Below are positions 22,996-34,101 of a stretch of 64,000 bases of DNA, in pieces; position 1 is the stretch's first letter; every line of letters begins with the position of its first letter. Where the stretch lies: contig CALYLX010000146.1 of the NCBI GenBank assembly GCA_944990035.1, positions 310,001 to 374,000 of the forward strand, given 5' to 3'. Below the pieces are notes generated by a model. The model was given only the letters and a program-made list of their open reading frames with translations. It did no database searches and was not told where the DNA came from. The DNA comes from Clitopilus passeckerianus. Lineage: Eukaryota; Basidiomycota; Agaricomycetes; Agaricales; Entolomataceae. The position numbers and the translations under genes are program-made.

Positions 22996-24607
22996 TTACA
23001 TAGGAAGGGGAGTATCGACGGGAAAATAAGGTCGTTCATATGTTACACGTTCAATACTGATCGATCCAACCCCGCGCCCTCCTTCGAGACGATGCCAGAT
23101 AAGTTTGCACCAAGGCTCCTCCAGCGACCAAACTTGCCAGGAGAATGGGTTATAGCTTTGAGGAAACGACTCTATCACCTCTTTCAGAAAGTTCGTTTCC
23201 TCTCTACTTCCAGGCCCGATCCATTGCGGGATTTGTATGCCGATGGCTAGGCGCTCCATTTGATGGAGGTCGAAAGTTAGTCGTAACTGGAGATTCACGG
23301 CAACAAGCTTTGTCACCGGTGAACCAGGATGGTACGAAGAGAGGTGAGGGTTAATTGACAGAGATGTCAAGTCGCGCAGGTTGTTCCTAATCGATTCAAA
23401 AGCTCAGTAGAAACGTCGGTGGAACCCAACTCGAGGTGTTTCACTGCCTCCCCGAGCTTTGGAATGACGTGGACCAGTCCAGCAGAATCTGACACCGAAC
23501 GTGGCGCTCTCGATGACCACAAATTGACCTGCCGGACTGGACGCCTGCCGATAAAGCACTCCGCGAGAGACGGTGGCCCTTGATATGTGTTCAGTTGGGG
23601 AATGAGATCGGCTGGGATGGGTAAAATGGAAGGTATACGGGCCAATGCAGCGCCATCCATGGTTGTTGAGCGAAGCCGCAGCGTCCGGAGCCCTGGACAG
23701 GTTGCAAGCGCCGGATGAAATTCTGGAGAGGTGATGAATCGCACAGTGATTTCAAGCGTTGAAAGGTTTGCAAGTAATGATGGAGATTTCGATAGGGCAA
23801 CAAGGACGCTTGGTGTGCCGTTTACGCCAGCAGAGATGGCTGCGAGGGAATCTGGATAGAGGAAATCCAGCGGAATGATAGTTTCGCGCGATGAGTAGCG
23901 CAAGTTCTCTATGCGGTTCAAACTAAAACTCTGCTTTGTAGGTATGGGTGCAGCAAGAGCGCCTTCGTCATTAGTAAGCCATGATATGTCGTCGTGTCTG
24001 GTTTCAAGGGTAAAATGAACCAAAGACAGGGTCCTGAGCACCTTCATCCTCAGAGGGGTGGATCTAATTCCCTGAATGACCAAAACTGTCAGATTGACAA
24101 ACAACGGGAGAATGGCAATGGTGCGATCCACAAGATCATTTTCGGGGAGATGGGGTTCACCGCGACGACTCATAGCATGGCCGATGGGATATGGGACAAG
24201 CAAAAACTCCTTCACGAGTTCAGCAATCCTTGGAGATGACAGAAAAGCCAATCTGTCGAGAGTTCGTGCCCGATACGTCGTTCGGTCGAGTCGGCGGAAT
24301 GTGATAGTGGTAGAAAAGGGATAGATGCTCTGTTGTTGGAACAACCAAGGGAGAGAAATCCATCGTATAGCGCGACAGGTCAAGGATAATGCAATGATAT
24401 CTCGCTTTTCTGTGTCAGCTAGGATTTTAATCCAGAGTTCTGTTGGAAGCAATGAGTCTGAAGGAGCCAGAGCCCATTTGTTAGGAACTTCCTATAGTTC
24501 GGCGGTCAGAGATGTGGAAGTTGTAGAGCTGGCCCTTCACGTCCGCGTACCTTCTCTTTGAAGTTCAGAGATTTTTTAATCCTATTTCTAATATCTTGCA
24601 GTCCCAT
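22996..24607 (-). CDS. F-box protein
   Basis: The true start is MGLQDIRNRIKKSLNFKEK in exon 1 (24607-24551), followed by a 59-base intron (gtacgc...tag) and exon 2 from 24491. An F-box follows: LLPTELWIKILADTEKRDI, then LSLTCRAIRW. The remaining ~400 residues resemble divergent leucine-rich repeats (ANLSTLEITVRF; PGLRTLRLRSTTMDG; VKHLELGSTDV). It would be a substrate receptor of an SCF ubiquitin ligase. The frame breaks near 23389-23390: a stop follows NRLGTTCAT, while a one-base shift continues as NNLRDLTSLSINPHL and runs to the stop at 22996 (ending VDTPLPM). A missing base is the simplest explanation, as elsewhere in this window. Confidence 0.75.
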
Positions 24608-24817
24608 GATATGGTTGTTGTTGTTTAGCTTAAAATCACAGACACTCGTATGCACGAGCACTCTGGTCCTTCCTGGTCTATATGGACGTTCCTCATGGAG
24701 TTTGAGTATATTAGCGCCCAGTGCTGAGCAATGTGATGCATGGCGCCGCTTTAGGAAAAGAAGCTGCCGAGGGAAGATTTCGCATGTACGACGCTGCACA
24801 GCCACCTGACGGAGAGT
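24608..24817. promoter_or_regulatory. Compact bidirectional promoter, F-box (-) / Obg GTPase (+)
   Basis: Only 210 bases lie between the divergent start codons, so the two genes must share a promoter region. No clear TATA box is seen. Confidence 0.5.
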
Positions 24818-26646
24818 ATGAGGTGGTTCGCGTCGTCTCCCATTGTCAGGCTCACCTTGCGGTCGAGAAGATTCGTCTCTACGAATGTTACAGCAGGCCA
24901 AGGAATAAATAACTCTCAAAATGTACCTACTGCTGGACCAGAAGACGTAGACGAGAGCTACGACGATTATAAACGCCGGAGGAAGACTGAGTGGAAGAGA
25001 AAGCAAGGGGTACGAGCTCATCCTTCCAGGTGTTTACCGTCATTTCCTGACTACAATTTTAGGGAGAAACATTCTTGGACAATCTCATTGTTACGGTTAG
25101 AGCAGGTATGCTCTCGCACAAGCCAAAGATTTTCGCTACCCTCTAATATAACATTTCCTGTATGACAGGCAAAGGCGGAGACGGATGCGTAGCATTCCAC
25201 CGCGAAAAGTACAAGCCATATGGTCCGCCCTCTGGAGGCAACGGTGGCCGAGGAGGAGATGTCTACTTTCTTCCCTCACCCAGTGTCACTACTCTATCAA
25301 CAATACCGAAACGCATCCGCGGTGAGCCCGGTGGCAATGGGAAAGGTAGTTGGCAGCACGGAAAGAATGGCGCTCCTCTCGTTATCAAGGTACCACTAGG
25401 CACCGTCGTCCGCCAACTACCACGCCATGATCCTCGGCGCGGTCATGACGAGTGGGAAGCTGAAGAGGAATCTCTTGAGGGTTTAGGCCCGGAAGAAAGA
25501 CGCGACAAGATGAGAGACGTACGATGGGTGTCATACCCTGGCCATGGCGAGTCAAGCTTCCTCCGTAACTTCTTCCAGGAAGCAGAGACCGTGGCCTACA
25601 AGCAGGAGAGGGAGAGGAGGATTCTACGAAGGAAGAAAGAGGTGGAACAACCTATATCTCTTGACCTCAACGAGGAGCAGGTCCACGAGCGGCATGTCGA
25701 TGCACCCCTAGGCATCAAGCACCAGGCACCCATTGGCTTCCTGATTGCTTCTGGTGGTGTTGGAGGGCAGGGCAACCCCCACTTCCTTACTTCCGAAAAC
25801 CGGTCTCCAAAATTCGCCAGTCGAGGACACCCGGGTGAACGACTCACTCTTTCACTAGAGCTCAAGCTCCTAGTCGATATTGGCCTCGTCGGAATGCCCA
25901 ATGCCGGGAAGAGTACACTGCTTCGTGCTCTCACTGGTGGACGGGCAAAGACTGAGGTAGCAGGATACGCATTCACGACATTAAATCCCGTTGTGGGTGT
26001 CGTTCGCGTGGCGGATGACGGGACATTCGAAGGGAGCTTGTCGGATCACCAGGTTCACGACGAGACTCACATCGAAGAAAGCAACTATCAGAAGAAGATG
26101 GAACGAGGAGAATTTGCTCATGCCCTCACACGGAACCAACGCGAAACAGACGCGCTCGATGAGGATTATCGCCCCGGATCTCGGTTCGACCTCGAGGAGA
26201 AATTCAGATTCACAATAGCGGACAATCCAGGGCTTATCTCCCAGGCATCTGATAATGTTGGGCTCGGCCATTCATTCCTACGGTCCATTGAGCGTTCCTT
26301 GGCTCTGGTCTACGTTGTCGATCTCTCAGGACCAGCTCCCTGGGAGGAACTTGGGGTTCTCCGAGAGGAGCTGGACAAATACCAACCCGGTATGAGCACG
26401 AAGGCTCGATTGGTAATTGCAAATAAGGCAGATCTTCTGGGTGAAGGTGATCCAGCCGCAGTCGAGGAAGCAAAGGAAAAGCTCAGGAAACTACAAGAAT
26501 ATGTTTCCAGTCATCTGACCGCATCTGGCTCCAAAGGGCTGGATGTCGTTCCGGTCTCTGCGAAGTACAGCCAGAATCTTCTCAAGGTCGTTGGGTTAAT
26601 GAAGACTTATGTTGAGAAGGCGAGGGTCAAAGGAACAGATGACTAG
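24818..26646 (+). CDS. MTG2: Mitochondrial Obg-family GTPase (MTG2-like)
   Basis: GTPase that acts in assembly of the large mitochondrial ribosomal subunit. Three exons: 24818-25009, 25063-25105, 25169-26646. The start MRWFASSPIVRLTLRSRRFV is an Arg-rich, acid-free presequence. The Obg domain follows (VRAGKGGDGCVAFHREKY, SGGNGGRGGDVY, GSWQHGKNG) with a fungal insertion of charged residues (about 25440-25720). The G domain has G1 GMPNAGKST, switch I GYAFTTLNP, G3 DNPGLI and G4 NKAD, plus a second insertion between G2 and G3 (about 26020-26180). About 570 residues. Frame and introns are clean. Confidence 0.93.
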
Positions 26647-28800
26647 ATTTCCAGAATATCTACCTCTATCTCGTGGTCGACTTGACAATTCAATCTATCA
26701 TTCGTTCCCATGTGTTACCACTATATATCATCATCCCCCTAGTTTATTGCATTTATGGGCAGCTCTTTATCCTTCCGCTTTGTAGAAACATAACCCCACC
26801 ATTACTTACTATAGATCCGCAGACTCTAGAATTTAGCGATGTTAATGAAGCATTCCCCGTCGATTTATTGATGTACCGTTCCGTTCAGTGTCGATTTGAC
26901 GCCTTGTCCACATTTTAGCTTTGAACTTGTCCAGACCTATGTGATCGGCAGGGTGGCCCTGAAAACCCTTAGATCTGACGAACTTACAGCATTGGCAGAT
27001 TCAGACACACGGTGACGGTGACAAGTGCATCATAAGAAGTGATCGGGATTCTCAAATTCTCATTGGGCAGAGAAGATTGATAATGATCAATGTTGGGAGT
27101 GCCATTCAAGGTGCCAATCGAGCTGCGATCCATCATGAACGTTCTCTCGCTCGATCATTCAAAAGTCTAGACTCTGTCCACGCTGCCATTTTATTGGTCG
27201 ATATACGTTGGTAAAGCGTGGTTTCAGCTGCGGCTAAAGGGTCTAATCGATCGTCTTCGGGACCCTAGTAATTCACTACCATTGGTTCGGGAACTTCGCT
27301 TTCTATTAAGCGCACGGGCTTCGTCGACGGCGACCTGCTGTGAACCTGCAAGCATGGATTACTGGGGATGGACTCAATTCAGGATTTCTCAGAGACAATG
27401 GCTTGATTGCGATAGTGGATACATGCTCCAATCTTGACCTATCGAGATGTTTTTCAAGCCCTGGAAAAACTTTTCGGACCGGAAAATGTTATTTACTGGC
27501 ACCGATTCTCGAAAAATGTCAACACCCTCGTAGAAAATGCTAGCACCTCTTTGAACCTAATTCAGTCCCCGGCTCCAAATCGCCAGGCTAAAACCACGCG
27601 ATAACCCTGCATGAAAATCCATCCACCATTCCCAACCGTACCCTGGAAAGGCAGAATGAATCTTCATACTTTTCTTTCTGAAATCTTCCCCCGCTATCCG
27701 TTCAGTTTACTTCGACCTTCTTGACTCCTGTGCTGTAGGTTTAAAAATTGAATTGGCCTCGTGGAACGCTATACAAGCCATCTAGGGTTCAAACTACGGC
27801 GTCTAAGTGAGGTACATTATACCATAGCATGTTCTCGCTGATGTCTCGGGGCCGGAGAATCCATTTATTCTGCTTAAGCGATGTGTGGGGGATTGGCAGA
27901 CAGCATAATATGGGCTCGGTGATGCTAACGCCCGGCTCATTTGTAGTGGGCCATTCTGACCATCCTTCTAAAGAGAACAGCATACCGTACCTGAATATTC
28001 TGGTCCTAAATTTTGCAGGGAGACTGAGTACAGCTAAGCAACGTGATTTAGGTGCTAAAGGCAAGCACAATGCTACGACAACGTGCGGTAGACGTATCAA
28101 TCCCGTCAGAAGTTCGAGGTAATTTACTACCGTGGTGCTGCCACCTAGGCGCGGCCGACTGTTATAATTTGGACGTTGGACCGACAACTTCCCCTCGGTC
28201 ATGAGAACCACTACATCTGGAGATTAAGATGGCGATGACCCCTGGTAGGTTCTCTTTAGCCTAGGACATAAATGGGAACTTTCCAAAACGGCCTCCGCTC
28301 TTAATTGTCTACATTCTAGAGGATGGCTTAAAAGAGATACGGATGCAGCGCTATCGATTGGAAAAGAGTAGTATACCCATCAGAGTTATCACAGCGATGC
28401 AGCAGAAGCCGCCCCACTGTTTCAGATTAAGTTGGCCATAACTGAAAGGATTAGCGACCGCGCACACATTGTTCCAGAAGGTTGTCAGAGGTCGCCGCAT
28501 AATGTGTAGAATAACCTCTGATTGGCCATGCTGAGCTGAAAGGGGAAACCTTCTTTCTTCAGGGGAGAATGAATTGATCGGGAACTGCCAGGAAATAACC
28601 AACGAAACCAGGGATCATTCATACGCTCATTTAATAAAACTTCCTTTCGCGGGCTGTTTGACGTTGAAATACACGAGTGCAACGTCTCGCACCCAGAAAG
28701 TCGAGGTTTTGGCGGGCTGTAGCCTGCACTGACGACGGCCATCATCTCCAGATTTTGGTAGGAGAGGGCCTGGCCTCTCTGAACTTCGCTCGGACTCGGA
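26647..28800. other. Gene-poor region, about 2.15 kb
   Basis: No conserved gene, RNA or transposon signature is seen on either strand. The longest frames (27789-28211 minus, 140 codons; 27829-28122 plus) overlap each other and look like chance. The right end (roughly 28400-28800) should contain the promoter of the Zn2Cys6 gene. Confidence 0.45.
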
Positions 28801-31800
28801 ATGCGCGGTCAAGACAGTGAAAAGCAAGTTCATCGTGAAGGGAAAACAAAGGCAGATGACGAGAACCGGCCAGCATCTGGCCCTTCTGCGTCTTCAAGTG
28901 CACAGTGAGTTCTTTGACCATCCTAGTACTATTGCATCACTCAGGTTGGCATAGCCAGATTCGCTCTAGGATCACAGTCGTCTGCGCAGAGGTAACTATG
29001 GCGCGTTTCTACTACCGGAACGAAACTCATTTTGTGTCAGTGCAAGCGCTTGAAACTCAAATGCGACAGAAGGAACCCGTGTGGAAGCTGCACGAAACGC
29101 GACACAGTTCCCCGTTGTATCTATTCGACCGCAGCCGCAGAGAAGGTGGACCTACACTCCCTCAACAATCGGCTCATGCAGGTTGAATCCATTCTCGCCA
29201 TGGTGACAGCAGGTCAAACGCCTCCCCCCTTTCAGTCGTCATACCCTCTTGCGCACATCGCTTTACCTTCCCCATCAACCACGTCCGGCCAGGCACGTTC
29301 GCGAACCCCGCTGATGTCACCCATATCCATTTTGCTGGACGACCTCAAGGATATCTGGCTATCTAATACTCACAACCTTTCGGAGGGCGAAAATGAAGGC
29401 GCAAGTGGCAGTAGCATTAAACTCGAGCCCCTGGGCATGGACAACCTTCTCAGGCTTCGAGAGTCTGACATGGATCCGTCTGACGAAATCCCTCGTGGCC
29501 TCGAACCACCGACGGGGCTGAAAGTGCCACCTCTGCAAGCCTACTACCTGCACCCAGAAGGCTCTACGAGTCGTTCAATCCCTGCGGCTTCTGACGCCTT
29601 ATTCGCATTGCTACCATCGTCACTTGACCGGGCGAAATATGTGTGCTGTGCAATTAACGCTGATCCAACTCTCACGATGCTTACAGATTGGGAAAGAATT
29701 GAGAGAGCTGCACAATTTCCTACCCATGGAAACCCCCACTCATCCCTTGGTTCGTCTCGACCAACTCGGCCTACGGCTACGGCTACTACCGGTGACAACT
29801 CACAGGACACACACATGCCCATTCCTATCTTTGTTGCATTAATTTATGCTATCGCCATCGGCATGCTGGGCCAGCCGGACGGTCACGCTGAAGATTCACC
29901 CAGCCCAACATACCTGGATGAACTCGGCTCTCAGGCACTCAAAGTCTGCCAGGACTACCTTCTTGACGGCGGTGCTCCCGCGGTGGAAACATAGCGGATG
30001 GGGTCAATTTTGTCTCAGCCAACCTCTTGCAGTTCAAGTTTCGCCTATTGAGCTTGAGGCAAAAGTCAGCGTCCAAGGCGGTTTCCGCGGAAGGCCTACG
30101 CTCGCTTTTCCCTCGGTAAGCTGATATCATTCGTTCCTAGTCGAAGTCTGGGATTCATGATGTTATCTCATCACAGATAGGCCGGCTTGTCAACCTGGGT
30201 CGGAGTTTTGGATTAGCCAAAGAACCCAGTGGTGACGACGATCTTTCTCAGATTCAAAGGCTGCTGTGGTGGGAGATTCTTTTTATGATGCGTAAGTCAT
30301 ACCTCCATCGTTTCTGCCTTACCCTAACGTACCTTTTCATCTAAGCTTCATATCTGATGCGCTCAATCAACCTCCGTTGATATCGCCTTCGTCGTACACG
30401 ACTGAAATCCCGAAGTTGAGCCTGCCAGAACTCGTAGTGGATGGAACGACCTCCGCTGTGGAGGTCATAACCACAGAAGGGGTACAGGTGGAGACCCAGA
30501 TGACTAGGTCTAAGTCATCAAAGAATACTCTCGATTTTGGCTGCTATTGTGGGTTACACGGGAAGAAGCATAAGGAGGATATCTCGAGCATGTTGAAGGA
30601 CAGGAGTCGTACGGCTCTGTTTGCTCAATCCCGGTTCGTTGTTGTCATGTTTTAGCATCATGCCTTGCTCATATTCACCTAACAGACTCACTCGACTCCT
30701 TCAATACTTGCGGGAAGCTCTCGCTCATACTAACTGCGAGTGTTGTATATCTAACCACGGCAGCGGTTATACTCTCGATAAGGCCACAGAAGTGGAGGTC
30801 CAGATACGAGAGTTTATGGACAAACTACCTTCCGGTCTTAAGTTGTTCCCATCTCCCAAAATCGACCAGGCGAGGCCCCCATGGATGGCAGCTATTGCAG
30901 CGAAAGTTGCAATCTTGGCTCATCGGATGATCATCGCTACCTACCTCCCCTAATGCGCCCACCCATCGACGAGAATACCGGGGAACCAAGCAGGGCACGA
31001 ACGTATGCGGCTCAGCCATGGAGCTCTCCTAATCGGACAACTTTGGAGGCGGCACAGAGTGTCCTGGCCGCGGCTGACCTTCTCCGTCGATTCAAGGACT
31101 TTGATAGCATAACAAGGCTGGTGGCATTCCATCCTCTGAGCAAAGCTGTATTCGATGCACTCGTCATCTGTGCTCATACAGGGCTCGGAAATGGTGTCGG
31201 CTACAGTGTCAACCTCATCAAGATTACATGCGAGGACGTGATGAAAGGGCTAGACTTAGTCCCTGCATTGGGAGGCCTCTCTTCCGATATGGCTCAGATT
31301 GTCGCATGTATTCGACAGAAAGTCACGAACCGACCCGTTAGCCCTATTCAGGATGAACCTGCTATTTTTGACCATGGTCAGTCGCTCAAGCGAAAGCGGC
31401 ACCAGCCGCCTTCACCCACCACCTCTGGTGACAATCAGTTGAGCCCATCCACCGAAACGCCAGCTGTTGCCTCCACTCCAGCTACGGGTTCACCATCAGG
31501 CGAAACGGACAGCGACCGGCCATCCCAGCGACGGTATCCCGTATTATCACAGAGCTCCCATCTGACCAGGAAAGGTCCTCTAGGCGGGAATTGGAAAGGT
31601 ACCACCCCTCTGTCGGCGTTCGCAACAGAGGCAAAGGGGGTCCACCATGGGCGAAGAAATTGACTCCGAGGCATGTCAGCCACGCTAACCTTGAGGCCGC
31701 CCATTTAGACGATTCTTCAACTATGCCCCTTTCTCGACCAGTCTCCTCCCTTTCAGGCTCCCTGGAACCCGCCGTATCTCCCCGTGCCCCTGATTCCTAT

Positions 31801-32508
31801 ATGCGATACCCCATCCAACAAGGGTTGAACTCCGGTATGCTGCCACACGAACCGAGTGGTCACGACTATCGGCCATCCAGCGCACATCCTCATAGCGAAG
31901 GAGACCTTGAAGGACGCTATAGGCAAAGGCGCAGACTTAGTTACGACGAAACGGCTGCCTCCAACGTGTCCTCTGATGGTTCTGGCTTTGGCCAGCGCGG
32001 AACCTTTAGCAATCTGCTCCCTGGGCGAAATCCAGCTTATGTCTCCCTGCAAGGAAGTATTCAAGGAAGCATCCAAATATCGCGTCCCCCAGCTAGCGAA
32101 GTTCCATACCGCGACCCTCCCTCTCATCCCCGCTCCGTCGATGACCGAGCATTCCATCGCATGCAGCAACAAGCCCAGCCATTCACAGCTCGCGAAGACC
32201 ACCATTTTGATACCACACTGAATCTCACTGCTGTTCTCAACCCGGCTGGTGAAACGGTGGCCAACAAGGCATTGGCCCAGGTCGATGATCCTCCTTTGTA
32301 TCCGGGCTACAGATCCTCCGACCAACATTCATTTGACAACCCTATCCTTACTGATCCTATGCAACCATCACTGGTACCCGTCAACCCCACCCCGTTCTCA
32401 TCCGGGAACCAACCTCAAGCTTCTCAATGGAGCGAGAACTTCCCTTCCTCTTTTCCGCTAGATGATCGATCTTCTCAGTTTTGGAACGCAGACAATTACT
32501 ATCAGTGA
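28801..32508 (+). CDS. Zn2Cys6 fungal transcription factor
   Basis: Exons 28801-28904, 28955-28991 and 29041 onward spell the binuclear zinc cluster across an intron: CAECKRLKLKC, CGSC and the last Cys in RCIYS, all six cysteines correctly spaced. A coiled linker (LHSLNNRLMQVESILAMV) fits a dimerisation helix. The fungal regulatory domain shows GRLVNLGRSFGLA, then RLLWWEILF, then FISDALNQPPL. A long Ser/Pro-rich C-terminus ends SQFWNADNYYQ. The frame breaks at TTTTT 30280-30284 (one extra T gives WWEILFYD before a gtaagt donor), CCCC 30947-30950 and GGGGG 31636-31640. Each is restored by one more base. The stretch 29990-30115 is unresolved (stop after GGAPAVET). Likely a DNA-binding activator or repressor in the nucleus; target genes unknown. 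Confidence 0.82.
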
Positions 32509-32802
32509 TCTCTCTTCATCTGTTCCGGGTTTACGATTTTTTGCACATCAATCATTCTTTATATCCATTGCTCAGCTATGTAGTGCAGTCTTGAATCCGC
32601 TGTTCGCTTTTCTCGTTTTCGTGCATCCTATCCTTTCATTTAATGTATCAATACATTTAGCCACTACAACAAAAAAATCAAATGGGTCGTGATTACTGGT
32701 GAACATACGCAACGCGATCAGCATAATAATTCCGAAGACCTTGACGGTCAAGCTCTGAGATCTGAGAGCCTTTGTATTCCTATTGGATGCTCCACTTTAC
32801 AA

Positions 32803-32886
32803 GGGCACATGGTGTAGTTGGTTATCACATCCGCTTAGCATCGATTTGCTTGCGGGGGGTGCCCGGTTCAATTCCGGGTGTGTCCA
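32803..32886 (+). tRNA. tRNA-Ala (anticodon AGC) with ~10-base intron
   Basis: The acceptor stem GGGCACA pairs with TGTGTCC, including G3:U70, the alanine identity pair. A three-pair D stem (GTG/CAC) and the T arm CCCGG-TTCAATT-CCGGG are complete. The anticodon stem TCCGC pairs with GCGGG once about ten bases (32841-32850) are removed after position 37; the loop then reads TTAGCA + T with anticodon AGC. The internal B box is GGTTCAATTCC. CCA is not encoded beyond the discriminator A. A T6 terminator follows. Confidence 0.9.
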
Positions 32887-32891
32887 AATCC

Positions 32892-32897
32892 TTTTTT
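32892..32897 (+). terminator. RNA polymerase III terminator of tRNA-Ala
   Basis: Six T residues, beginning six bases after the tRNA 3' end. Confidence 0.75.
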
Positions 32898-33030
32898 CGT
32901 CGTTGATATGATCCTATGACGTAGTCACAGCCTAAGGCTCAATCAGGATTGTCGACTCCATGGGTGTCATTCCAATGCCCAAACGTCGAGCGTTGCTTTA
33001 AACTCCTTTACCACCCACCACTATATCACA

Positions 33031-34101
33031 ATGGACAACCTTCCGTTGGACACCTCGCACCCTGCAGTGAGGGATTACCTAGCCCTCGTGAGGCTGCAGG
33101 TTATGACCCCTTTATCACTCCTCATTAACATAGCAGTCTTGGTTGTCTGCAGCACCATTTCAAAGCCCTCTTTGCGAGAAATCTTCTACGGCCACCCTAC
33201 AGCAATATCACCACTACCGTCGGTCATTGGAGTGTATCTAGTTGTAGTGTTTGCTAGCCAGATTGGTCATTGCCTCCTGCTCGTTATGGCCAAGAAAGCC
33301 GAAACGAAACAAACACTGACCAAAGCCGTTGGGCCGACCCTAGTCCTCGCAAATTGGGTTATGGCATTGTGGGCCATTGCATTTGTATTTGACTGGTTCC
33401 TTGCATCTACGATCTTGCAAGGGCTCCTCCTTGTGTGCCTTCTCTACTCCAATGTTGCCCTGCTTGTATACCACCCACCAACATGGGATCGGCCATTGGA
33501 CATGGCTCTCATACATGCTCCGCTCCGGTTTTTCCTGGCGCTGCCATTGAACCTGCTATTCCCGTACTGCCTTTTGTGCGCCCATTTAATTTTATCCCAT
33601 TTCTCCGATGCTAACCAGTCGTCTTTGAAGCGTAACCCTTGGCATGTGGTTCAAACCTACCGAACCTGGAGAACCCAAACATTACTCCTCCTGGCATGCC
33701 TGGTCCGGGTTCGCGGTAGTGATGTCAACGAACGCTGTCGCACTTCTGGTCGTTATTTTTCGACGGGACATAGTATGGTGTGTTGCAGCTACATGGCTCT
33801 GCGTGAGTATTTGGGCAGACCGACCCAAACCTGCCCCGGTTTATGTACGTTTCACTCGTTTGCCTTCCAACATCGGGCTCTCATACCAAAACTCCCTCAG
33901 GTGACGACAATAATATTCACAGTTCTCCTTCCCGTGGGCCTTCTCGGGGCTCTTATCTATAAACAATTCTTTGCCGCTCGTGAGGGTCCCATTGCGCTGA
34001 GATCACAGGACGATGCTATCCATCATGACAGCAGGAATGAGACTAGAAATGAAAATACAGGTCCTGCCAGGGAGGTTGATCCTGAGGCTTTGTGGGGCTA
34101 A
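33031..34101 (+). CDS. Multi-pass membrane protein, possibly DUF1774-like
   Basis: Exons 33031-33575, 33631-33844 and 33901-34101. The uninterrupted reading of the first frame is misleading: splicing a 55-base intron (33576-33630, gtgcgc...gaag) and another (33845-33900) restores a hydrophobic protein of about 320 residues. Roughly eight helices can be seen, including LLINIAVLVVCSTI, VIGVYLVVVFASQIGHCLLL, GFAVVMSTNAVALLVVIF, WCVAATWLCVSIWA and IIFTVLLPVGLLGALIY, with an acidic polar tail. Conserved-looking motifs are RRDIVWCVAATW and RPKPAPVY. It recalls fungal DUF1774 proteins, but I am not certain and know no function. Confidence 0.75.
   Translation: MDNLPLDTSHPAVRDYLALVRLQVMTPLSLLINIAVLVVCSTISKPSLREIFYGHPTAISPLPSVIGVYLVVVFASQIGHCLLLVMAKKAETKQTLTKAVGPTLVLANWVMALWAIAFVFDWFLASTILQGLLLVCLLYSNVALLVYHPPTWDRPLDMALIHAPLRFFLALPLNLLFPYCLLCAHLILSHFSDANQSSLKRNPWHVVQTYRTWRTQTLLLLACLVRVRGSDVNERCRTSGRYFSTGHSMVCCSYMALREYLGRPTQTCPGLCTFHSFAFQHRALIPKLPQVTTIIFTVLLPVGLLGALIYKQFFAAREGPIALRSQDDAIHHDSRNETRNENTGPAREVDPEALWG

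Noticed and set aside
27789..28211. 140-codon minus-strand frame in the 26.6-28.8 kb gap
   Set aside because: Overlaps a plus-strand frame of similar quality, has no recognisable motif and no intron pattern.
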